DNA from: Rubrobacteraceae bacterium
Lineage (GTDB): Bacteria > Actinomycetota > Rubrobacteria > Rubrobacterales > Rubrobacteraceae
Direction: 5' to 3'
DNA: 15,672 bases
Assembly (NCBI GenBank): GCA_030447045.1
Contig: JAUJMB010000021.1
Location: 1-15,672 of the forward strand
Within the stretch, counting starts at the first letter, position 1. Every line of letters starts with the position of its first letter. Positions 6,567 through 14,795 of the stretch are shown piece after piece. The notes under the pieces were generated by a model. It was given only the letters and a program-made list of their open reading frames with translations. It searched no databases and had not been told where the DNA came from. Position numbers and translations under genes: made by a program.

Positions 6567-8012
6567 GTGACGGACGGGGAGCAGAGGCGGGAAGAAGGCG
6601 GGCTGAGGCGCGAGCTGCGGTTCTGGGAGGCGGTCGCGCTCTCCATCGCGATCATGGCGCCGGGCGCGGCGATGGCGCTCAACGGCACGGCGACCGCGGG
6701 CCTGGTCGGCCGCGCGGTGCCCCTGGTCTTCGTGCTCGCCACGTTGGGTATCCTGTTCGTCTCCTACGCGTTTATCCGGCTGACCTCTTACTTCAACCAC
6801 GCGGGGTCGGTCTACGCGCTCTCGGGGGCCACGCTGGGCCCGCGAGCCGGCTTTTTCTCCGGATGGGCGCTTCTCGGCACCTACCTGTGCTTTACGGCAG
6901 GGTCGACCGCGGAGGTCGGCCTCTTCGGGCAGGAGTTCCTTGCCTCCACGGGCCTGCCGGCGGTCGACTGGGTGGTGATCTCGCTCGTCGCGGCGGCGCT
7001 TATCTGGGTCTTGGCCTTCGGGGACGTCCGCGTGGTGACGCGCGCGCTTCTGAGCATGGAGGGGTTGACGGTGGCCCTGATCCTGGTGCTCGTCGTGGTG
7101 ATCTTCGCCCGCATCTTCGGCGGCGCAGCACCCGGCGGGCAGGAGTTCACGTTCGCGGCCTTTGCGCTGCCGGGCGGGGTGGACTTCGGGACGGTGGGCC
7201 TCGCGACGGTCTTCGGCATCCTGTCGTTCGCCGGCTTCGAGGGGGCCGCCTCCCTCGGCGAGGAGACGGACAACCCGCGCCGCAACATCCCCCGCGCCAT
7301 AGCGGCGGCGGTGATCACCATGGGCGTCTTCTACGTGATCGTGATGCTCGCCCAGACTCTAGGCTTCGGCGTAGATAAATCTGGCACCGACGCCTTCGCG
7401 GGCGCGTCTTCCCCCCTGGGCGCTCTCTCCACGGACTACATAGGTCCCGGCATGGCCGCGGCCATAAACCTCGGCGTCATGGTAAGCGCGTTCGCCAGCG
7501 CACTCGGCACCGCGACGGCGGGCTCACGCATGCTCTTCGCCCTCTGCCGCGACGGCTTCCTCTCGCGGCGCCTGGGCGAGACCTCGCCCCGCACCGGGGC
7601 GCCCGCAAACGCGCTGGCCGCCGTCATGGTCGTCGGGATAATCACCTTCGTGATCCTGCGCCTCGGCGGGGTCTCGGCGGTGAACGCCTTCTTTTACCCG
7701 GCCACGGTGGGCGTGCTCACCCTCCTCGTCGCCTACATAGTCACGAACGCGGGCGCTTTAAGGTTCCTGTTCCTGAGCCGCAGGGTGCCCGCCTGGGAGG
7801 CCGTCTTCCCGTTGGTGGGGCTGGCGATCCTGCTCTACGTCATCTACAAGAACGTCTACCCCGCGCCGGACTTCCCGTTCAACCTCTTCCCGTACATCGC
7901 GGGCGCCTGGCTCCTGATAGGCCTCGCCTCCGTCCTCTTCGTCCCGGGCCTCGCCCGCCGCATCGGCGCCAACCTCGCCGCCCACGAGGACGCGAACACC
8001 GAGCAAAGCTGA
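6567..8012 (+). CDS. APC-superfamily amino acid permease
   Basis: A 481-residue integral membrane transporter with about 12 hydrophobic segments, the usual APC size. The first TM carries the unwound substrate site, AVALSIAIMAPGAAMALNG. The conserved TM6-loop region is GFEGAASLGEETDNPRRNIP, typical of the amino acid-polyamine-organocation family, and MLFALCRDGFLSRRLGETSP is another family block. It probably imports or exchanges an amino acid or amine by proton or antiport coupling; the substrate cannot be read from the sequence. The GTG start at 6567 is set by GGGAGG 7 nt upstream and a short charged N-terminus before TM1. It converges on ligA, and two stem-loops lie between them. Confidence 0.93.
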   Translation: MTDGEQRREEGGLRRELRFWEAVALSIAIMAPGAAMALNGTATAGLVGRAVPLVFVLATLGILFVSYAFIRLTSYFNHAGSVYALSGATLGPRAGFFSGWALLGTYLCFTAGSTAEVGLFGQEFLASTGLPAVDWVVISLVAAALIWVLAFGDVRVVTRALLSMEGLTVALILVLVVVIFARIFGGAAPGGQEFTFAAFALPGGVDFGTVGLATVFGILSFAGFEGAASLGEETDNPRRNIPRAIAAAVITMGVFYVIVMLAQTLGFGVDKSGTDAFAGASSPLGALSTDYIGPGMAAAINLGVMVSAFASALGTATAGSRMLFALCRDGFLSRRLGETSPRTGAPANALAAVMVVGIITFVILRLGGVSAVNAFFYPATVGVLTLLVAYIVTNAGALRFLFLSRRVPAWEAVFPLVGLAILLYVIYKNVYPAPDFPFNLFPYIAGAWLLIGLASVLFVPGLARRIGANLAAHEDANTEQS

Positions 8013-8033
8013 CGGCCCCAAAGACTCACGCCC

Positions 8034-8054
8034 CCGCCCAAGAACAACGGGCGG
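8034..8054 (+). terminator. Stem-loop after the permease stop
   Basis: CCGCCC (8034-8039) pairs with GGGCGG (8049-8054) around a 9-nt loop, 21 nt after the permease stop codon. No T-tract follows, so it would be at best a Rho-assisted or 3'-end-stabilising structure. Confidence 0.35.
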
Positions 8055-8086
8055 CCAATGCCCCAACCCGTCGACACCCATCGTAG

Positions 8087-8107
8087 GGGCGGGTTTCAAA
8101 CCCGCCC
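8087..8107. repeat. Near-perfect palindrome (REP-like) between convergent genes
   Basis: GGGCGGGTTT (8087-8096) and AAACCCGCCC (8098-8107) are perfect 10-bp arms around a single C. Palindromes of this 'GTAGGGGCGGGTTT...' type are familiar as dispersed intergenic repeats in many bacterial genomes. Its place between two convergent genes fits either a REP-like element or a bidirectional transcription end. Confidence 0.7.
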
Positions 8108-8162
8108 GCACCCCCGAGGCCCCTCAAGCCAACCGAGGCACGGCCGACAAGGGCCGAAAATC

Positions 8163-10699
<2,537 letters not shown>

Positions 10700-10706
10700 T
10701 GCCCAG

Positions 10707-10723
10707 AGCTTACACGATGTAAG
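10707..10723 (-). promoter_or_regulatory. Palindromic operator candidate over the lipoprotein -10 box
   Basis: CTTACA (10709-10714), CGA and TGTAAG (10718-10723) form a perfect 6-3-6 inverted repeat. On the minus strand its end overlaps TAAGCT (10712 to 10707), a -10-like box 7 nt before the lipoprotein ATG. A repressor bound here would block that promoter. Confidence 0.5.
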
Positions 10724-10754
10724 ACCCCACCCGGCTCCTGCCGGCATCCGGCCG

Positions 10755-10760
10755 TAGAAT
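10755..10760 (+). promoter_or_regulatory. Candidate -10 box for the 2H phosphoesterase gene
   Basis: TAGAAT predicts a transcription start near 10767 and a leader of about 26 nt that includes the ribosome site AGAGAGG. No convincing -35 is seen. Confidence 0.45.
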
Positions 10761-10792
10761 CGCCCGGCAGACCGCTACCAGAGAGGGCCGTG

Positions 10793-11299
10793 ATGGAACC
10801 CCTGATCCTGACGCTCCGGATGGACGACCTCTCGCAACAGGGCTTCGACCGCCAGCGCGAGGAGCACTTTCCGAAGGCGCGCAACTTTATCCCGGCCCAC
10901 CTCACCCTCTTCCACAAGCTGCCAGGCGACCGGGAGCGCGAGATCTCGCAGACCCTGGAAGACCTCTGCCGCCAGCAATCTCCCTTCTCCCTGACGGTGA
11001 CCGGCCTGATCTTCATGGGCCGCGGCGTCGGCTACAGGCTCGCATCCCCGACGCTGCAAGGCGTGAGAAGACGCCTCGCCGACGAGTGGTGGCCGTGGCT
11101 CGGCGCCCAGGACCGCCAGGGGTTCCGGCCGCACGTGACGGTCCAGAACAAGGTTACGCCGGAGGAGGCGCGCGCCCTGCACCGCAGCCTCGAAGAGGCG
11201 TTCGCGCCCTTCGAGGTCGGGGCGGAGGGGCTGCTGCTGTGGCGGTACCTCGGGGGGGCGTGGGAGCCCGCGGGGTCTTACGGATTCGGCGGGTGGTGA
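10793..11299 (+). CDS. 2H phosphoesterase superfamily protein (2'-5' RNA ligase-like)
   Basis: A 168-residue protein with the two HxTx motifs that define the 2H superfamily: HLTLF with His36 and HVTVQ with His114, spaced as in the LigT/2'-5' RNA ligase fold. Such enzymes act on 2'-5' linkages or cyclic phosphates in RNA and nucleotides; which reaction this one performs is unknown. It has no signal peptide or membrane segment. ATG at 10793 is preferred, with AGAGAGG about 6 nt upstream; an in-frame GTG directly before it (10790) is an equal alternative adding one residue. It is divergent from the lipoprotein gene and appears monocistronic. Confidence 0.9.
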   Translation: MEPLILTLRMDDLSQQGFDRQREEHFPKARNFIPAHLTLFHKLPGDREREISQTLEDLCRQQSPFSLTVTGLIFMGRGVGYRLASPTLQGVRRRLADEWWPWLGAQDRQGFRPHVTVQNKVTPEEARALHRSLEEAFAPFEVGAEGLLLWRYLGGAWEPAGSYGFGGW

Positions 11300-11505
11300 G
11301 AACGCTGGTTAGGGCGCCGTCGTCACGGAGAAGGCCGACCAGCGCCCTCACCGTGCCCATGCCGCCCACCGGGCGACGGTCGACGGAGACGTAGGGCGGC
11401 GCCACCTCTCGGGCTTTAGGAGTTTCCAGTCAGTCTCTCTGGGTAGCTCAGTGAGTAGGGGTGAGAAGAAGGGCCGCCGCTTCAATCCTGATCCCGCCGT
11501 TGGCG

Positions 11506-11511
11506 TAGACT
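11506..11511 (+). promoter_or_regulatory. Candidate -10 box for a leaderless SnoaL-fusion transcript
   Basis: TAGACT lies exactly 6 nt before the ATG at 11518 with no Shine-Dalgarno sequence between. The spacing is the same as at ligA. TTCAAT (11481-11486) is a possible but distant -35 (19-nt spacer). Confidence 0.45.
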
Positions 11512-11517
11512 GCCGGC

Positions 11518-12720
11518 ATGGAAGCCACGGCCACTCGCGACCCGACCCTGAGGGTGTCCCCCGCGGTGCTGCTGCGCGAGCCGCTCTTCTGGGCGGCTTT
11601 GGCGGCGTTCGTCGGTGGCGCCTTGGGCCTCGTCGGGACCTCCGCGCAGGCCTCCGTGCAGGCCTCCCTGGGCGTCTCCTACACCCCCAGCATGCCCACC
11701 GTGTTGTTCGCGGAGGCGGCGCAGCTCTCGGGGGAAGCGCTCGCCGCGCTCTCGCTGCTCGGCGTCGGCGCCCTGCTCGGGGCCGGCCTCCGGACGGCGG
11801 GACGCCTGGCCAACGGCGTGGGGGTCGTGGTGCTCTTGCTCTTGCTAGCCGCCGTCGCGACCTCGGTGTTCTACTCGACCTACTGGAACATGGTGGACAG
11901 GCTGGTGGCCGTCGTGCCGGCCCCGTCCCCTGCCCTCGAAACGGCCACGTTCTTCGCCGTCTTGTTCCTCCCGTCCGCGGTGGCGCTCCCCTTCGCCGTG
12001 GCCGCCTTCTGGGGCCGGGAGGCGCGCCTTGGGGCGCTGCTGCTCGGCCTCTGCGCCCTCAACGTGCCCTTCGGCGTGATCTCGTTGAAGCTCTCCCCGC
12101 CCGACCCCCACACCCTTTACTACGAGCCTTCCGTCACCCCCGCGCTCTTCGGGTGGTACGGCGCGGGCGTGAGCTTGCCAGAGGCGCCCCTCTGGGTGCT
12201 GCTCGGGGTCGCGCTCTTTCGCGGCGCCCGCGAGCACGTGCTCGGCAAGGCGTCCCGTGCCCGAGAGAAGGAAAACCTCAGGGCTGCCCGCCGCCTCTAC
12301 GAAGAAGGCCTCGGGCGGGGCGACCTCTCGGTGGTGGACGGGCTGGCCTCCGAGGACTTCCGCGACCTCCGGCACGGCTCTCGCGGCAGGCTCGGCATGG
12401 AGCGCGCCCTCACGAGGCTCCGGGCGAGCTTCCCCGACCTTGCGGTACGCGTGGAGGGCCAGGAGGCGGAGGGCGACCTGGTCAGGACGCGCCTCAAGCT
12501 CTCGGGCACCGACCGGGGAGGGGTGCTGTGGTACCCGCCCACGGGTCGGCGCGCGGCCTTCTCCGCGACCTTCGAGGACCGCTTCTCGGGGGGCAAGCTG
12601 CTCGAGCATGGCGGGAGCACGGACACCGAGGGGCTTCTGCGCCAACTGGGGCACCACGAAGGGGGTGCCCCGGGAACGCCCATTCTTAGCGAATTTCTTG
12701 GAACCCCCTCGGCACGATGA
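11518..12720 (+). CDS. Six-TM membrane protein fused to a SnoaL-like domain
   Basis: A 400-residue two-part protein. The N-terminal ~240 residues have hydrophobic segments at about 22-40, 68-91, 99-118, 142-163, 170-190 and 223-236 and no family I recognise. After a charged linker (RAREKENLRAARRLYEEGL), residues about 253-378 look like a SnoaL/polyketide-cyclase-type NTF2 fold: an initial helix, GRGDLSVVDGLASEDFRDL, MERALTRLRASFPDLAVRVE, and strands ending FEDRFSGGKLLEHGGSTD. SnoaL-like domains are usually free-standing soluble proteins, so the fusion is unusual. The domain would probably be cytosolic. The last 11 codons lie inside a dispersed repeat (12687..12717), so the C-terminal tail may have been added by that element. 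The ATG at 11518 follows a -10 box with no ribosome site. Confidence 0.8.
   Translation: MEATATRDPTLRVSPAVLLREPLFWAALAAFVGGALGLVGTSAQASVQASLGVSYTPSMPTVLFAEAAQLSGEALAALSLLGVGALLGAGLRTAGRLANGVGVVVLLLLLAAVATSVFYSTYWNMVDRLVAVVPAPSPALETATFFAVLFLPSAVALPFAVAAFWGREARLGALLLGLCALNVPFGVISLKLSPPDPHTLYYEPSVTPALFGWYGAGVSLPEAPLWVLLGVALFRGAREHVLGKASRAREKENLRAARRLYEEGLGRGDLSVVDGLASEDFRDLRHGSRGRLGMERALTRLRASFPDLAVRVEGQEAEGDLVRTRLKLSGTDRGGVLWYPPTGRRAAFSATFEDRFSGGKLLEHGGSTDTEGLLRQLGHHEGGAPGTPILSEFLGTPSAR
12687..12717. repeat. Direct repeat copy 1 (about 31 bp)
   Basis: Starts TAGCGAA and contains the core GAACCCCCTC, ending CGA. It matches 25 of 31 aligned positions of the copy at 14329..14358, with one single-base gap. 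It overlaps the last codons of the SnoaL fusion gene. A small hairpin (CGTTC-GCG-GAACG, 12721-12733) follows the stop codon. Confidence 0.65.
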
Positions 12721-12854
12721 CGTTCGCGGAACGCCCCTTCCACGCACTCGGGTGGATGAGGCCCACGCGCCGTCCAGCCCGCCAATGGCCGCCGGAAGAC
12801 CGGGCGGCCCTCGAGGGCCTGCGACAGGCGTTCGCGCGCCCCCTCTGATACCGC

Positions 12855-12868
12855 CCCCCTCTAGGGGG
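12855..12868. promoter_or_regulatory. C-tract/G-tract palindrome upstream of the selenoprotein gene
   Basis: CCCCCT (12855-12860), CT, then AGGGGG (12863-12868) form a perfect short palindrome preceded by TGATACC and followed by GGTCACG. It recalls the C-tract/G-tract operators of CsoR/RcnR-family repressors, but the flanks match imperfectly. It could also be a terminator stem for the gene ending at 12720. The rest of 12721..12979 holds no gene that I can support. Confidence 0.35.
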
Positions 12869-12979
12869 TCACGCGTCCCGGTCGCGGCCGAGGGGGGTGG
12901 CGCGCCGGGTGTGGCGGGGCGCCGAGGAGGGTAACCAGCCCTTGCGAGAGGAAGGCGAGACGATCTGGAGGCAACAGAG

Positions 12980-13894
12980 ATGCCCGACCCGAAGCGGCGA
13001 ACCCCCGAGTTGACCTCCCTGGGCGGGTCGCGCCCCGAGGGCGGCGAGCCGCAGCTGAGCGAGTACAACTACGAGCACTTCCGGCCCAAGCACCTCATCG
13101 CCGACCTGCTGAAGACCGCGAGGGGCGAGGGGATACGGGCCGGCGAGGAGGCCCCGGACTTCGAGCTGGAATCGACCGAGGGCGAGAGGGTGCGCCTGGG
13201 CGGGCTGCGCGGCCGGCCAGTCGTGCTGCGCTTCGGCAGCTTCACCTGACCGCTCACCACCGGCGCGGTCGCGCCGTGGAAACGGCTCCACGAACGGTAC
13301 GCAGACGAGGTGCACTTCGTCGACGTCGCCATCCGCCAGGCGCACCCCGGCGAGCGGCGCGGCACCTACCGGAGCTACGAGGAGAAGTTCGAGGGGGCCC
13401 GGGAGGGCAGGCGGGAGGAGGGCATCCCCTGGACCGTGCTCGTCGACGACTACGCCGGGACCTGGCACCGGGCCTACAGCTCCGAGATGACCGACCCCGT
13501 CTTCCTGATCGGCTCGGACGGGCGCGTCTCCTTCTACCTTATGTGGGCGCACGCGCCGACCTTGAAGCGGGCCATCGACGAGCTGCTGGAGCGGGGCGGC
13601 CGGGGGGTGGTGGGCGGCGGCATCGACCGGACGCCCCACCTGTTCGTCTCGTTCGTGAACGGCTACCACGGCCTGACGCGCGGCGGCAAGCGGGCGGTGC
13701 GCGAGTACAACACCGGGGCCTTCGGGGCGGGGGTGCTTACCTTCCTCGGGGGCAAGGCAAGGCCCGTGCTCGCGCCGCTCGCGATGCGCGCCGAGCCGCT
13801 GCCCGCGGCGGCGAGGCTGGCCCTCCTGCTCGGTGGCCTGGCCGCGATCGCCGCGCTTGGCCCAGGCGCGCGGTTCCTCCGCCGCCGCGCTTAG
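12980..13894 (+). CDS. Candidate selenoprotein: deiodinase-like redoxin, Sec encoded by UGA at 13247-13249
   Basis: One 304-residue frame with a single in-frame TGA at codon 90. A standard reading stops there (89 residues, ending FGSFT), but the same frame stays open to TAG at 13892-13894 with unchanged codon use. Residues about 55-205 form a thioredoxin fold: AGEEAPDFELESTEGERVRL, RPVVLRFGSFT-U-PLTTG, VHFVDVAIRQAHPGER and DPVFLIGSDGRVSFYL. The RFGSFT-U-P motif and the following IRQAHP match the iodothyronine deiodinase family (FGSCT-U-PPF and xxEAHP), where U is the catalytic selenocysteine. The natural substrate is probably not thyroid hormone. A C-terminal hydrophobic stretch at about 277-297 followed by arginines suggests a membrane anchor. 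The ATG has GGAGG 8 nt upstream. Alternatives are a recent nonsense mutation or reinitiation at GTG 13310, both less likely given the exact position and the hairpin that follows. Confidence 0.82.
13250..13279 (+). promoter_or_regulatory. Candidate bacterial SECIS hairpin for UGA recoding
   Basis: Directly after the TGA, CGGCGC (13261-13266) pairs with GCGCCG (13271-13276) around a GGUC loop (13267-13270). The stem extends through CCA (13257-13259) and TGG (13277-13279) past one bulged C (13260). The loop begins 17 nt after the UGA. Bacterial SECIS elements sit inside the coding frame just 3' of the UGA and need a guanine early in a small apical loop to bind SelB. The E. coli fdhF loop also contains GGUC at nearly the same distance, as I recall it. 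Confidence 0.7.
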
Positions 13895-13956
13895 GTTCCT
13901 CCCCATGGGGCTGCTGCCGAAGGCTCCTCTCCACGGCCGCCGCGGGCGCCCTTGAC

Positions 13957-14331
13957 GTGTGGGTCGGGATCATAACCGGCTTGGCCCTGGGGCTCTCCCC
14001 TATCTTGAGCGGCGCCGTCAGCATAGCCAGCGCCGTTGCGGGGGTAACTCTCATGGTCGCGCTCGGCGGAAGGCTGCGGGACCTGATCTACCGCAGCCAG
14101 AGGCTCGCCAAGCGCCGCGAGCGCATAGAGCGCGTGTGGGAGCGCTACGGGATACCGGGCGTGGCGCTGCAGGCCCCGCTGCTCACGGGGCCGGTGCTGG
14201 CGACGCTCTTGGCGCTGGCCCTCGGGGCCCCTCCCCGCCCCCTGCTGCTGTGGATGCTCGCCAGCGTGGTGTTATGGGGCGCCATACTCACCGGGGCGGC
14301 GGCCCTGGGCTTCTCGATGTTCGGGCCCTAG
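13957..14331 (+). CDS. Small multidrug export-type membrane protein (start uncertain)
   Basis: A 124-residue hydrophobic protein. Segments at about 3-34 (WVGIITGLALGLSPILSG onward), 64-86 (VALQAPLLTGPVLATLLALA) and 92-118 (LLLWMLASVVLWGAILTGAA) are membrane helices, with a charged loop (RSQRLAKRRERIERVWERYG) between. The block WERYGIPGVALQAPLLTG resembles the Sm_multidrug_ex family, whose transport role is weakly supported. The start is unclear: GTG at 13957 has only GGGCG as a ribosome site. An ATG at 13905, 10 nt after the selenoprotein stop, is in another frame and would join only through a one-base shift. The residues before 13957 in this frame (RLLSTAAAGALD) look coding, so a frameshift or a sequencing error is possible. 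It follows the selenoprotein closely and may be in its operon. Confidence 0.65.
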   Translation: MWVGIITGLALGLSPILSGAVSIASAVAGVTLMVALGGRLRDLIYRSQRLAKRRERIERVWERYGIPGVALQAPLLTGPVLATLLALALGAPPRPLLLWMLASVVLWGAILTGAAALGFSMFGP

Positions 14332-14358
14332 CGAACTTTTAGAACCCCCTCAGCGCGA
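14329..14358. repeat. Direct repeat copy 2 (about 30 bp)
   Basis: Starts TAGCGAA, contains the core GAACCCCCTC and ends CGA, matching copy 1 at 12687..12717 in the same orientation. It begins within the stop codon of the membrane protein gene. Its CGAACTT (14332-14338) also pairs with AAGTTCG (14358-14364) as a 7-bp stem with a 19-nt loop, so this copy could double as a 3'-end structure. Confidence 0.65.
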
Positions 14359-14438
14359 AGTTCGAAGAATGGTGCGGGTTCTTAATCGGTGGTACGGATC
14401 ATCCGCGAACGACCGGGTAGCCCCCGCCCCGGGGACGC

Positions 14439-14744
14439 CTAGATCGTCTCTCCGTAGTGCTCGCGCACGGCGGCGTCGAAGGCGCCGGAGAGGTCTTGCA
14501 TTTCGGGGGCGGTCTCTATGGTGGACCGGTCGTGGGGGACGGTTACGCGTTCGGCCTCGGCGTCCACGTCCACGTCGTCCGCGGGGATGGGGCGTCCGCC
14601 GACGACTATGTACTTGAGCACGTTGCTCACGGCATCGTAGACCGTGTCCTCGACCCGGCCGACGCCGGCGCCCGAGGCGTCGAGGACCGCGTACCCTTCC
14701 ATCTCGGTAAACGGGTTGCCCGCGCGGTGATCTTCGCTGTCCAT
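14439..14744 (-). CDS. PRC-barrel domain protein
   Basis: A 101-residue soluble protein. Residues about 11-70 form a PRC-barrel: NPFTEMEGYAVLDASGAGVG, RVEDTVYDAVSNVLKYIVVG and the strand pair GGRPIPADDVDVDAEAERVT. The C-terminal helix ends with AVREHYGETI. PRC-barrel proteins outside ribosome maturation (RimM) and photosynthesis are mostly of unknown function, often stress-linked. The frame is open far upstream, but the ATG at 14744 is chosen because GGAGGA lies 6 nt before it and the domain begins right there. It is divergent from the GGDEF-like gene, sharing a 51-bp control region. Confidence 0.88.
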   Translation of the reverse strand: MDSEDHRAGNPFTEMEGYAVLDASGAGVGRVEDTVYDAVSNVLKYIVVGGRPIPADDVDVDAEAERVTVPHDRSTIETAPEMQDLSGAFDAAVREHYGETI

Positions 14745-14780
14745 GGCTCGTCCTCCGGTGGCGGTGGTTCGCGTATGTGC

Positions 14781-14789
14781 GTATGATAC
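14781..14789. promoter_or_regulatory. Symmetric bidirectional -10 element
   Basis: GTATGATAC is a palindrome around a central base. It yields TATGAT on the plus strand (14782-14787) and TATCAT on the minus strand (14788 to 14783). The plus-strand box lies 8 nt before the GTG at 14796, and the minus-strand box serves the PRC-barrel gene at 14744. No clear -35 is visible on either side. Confidence 0.5.
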
Positions 14790-14795
14790 TTCCGC

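Noticed and set aside
11440..11500. tRNA-like fragment: GGTAGCTCAGTGAGTAG resembles a D-arm, and TTCAATCC lies downstream
   Set aside because: The D-stem does not close, the distance to the supposed T-loop is about 9 nt too short, and no matching 3' acceptor strand exists. At most it is a decayed tRNA fragment; tRNAscan-SE or Infernal would settle it.
13310..13894. Independent gene starting at GTG 13310
   Set aside because: It begins in the middle of the thioredoxin fold (HFVDVAIRQAHP), has no ribosome site, and is in the same frame as the 5' half. It is better read as the 3' part of the selenoprotein.
13276..13956. Upstream extension of the small export-type gene in its own frame
   Set aside because: This stretch lies out of frame over the selenoprotein coding region and is Arg/Gly/Pro-rich shadow sequence.
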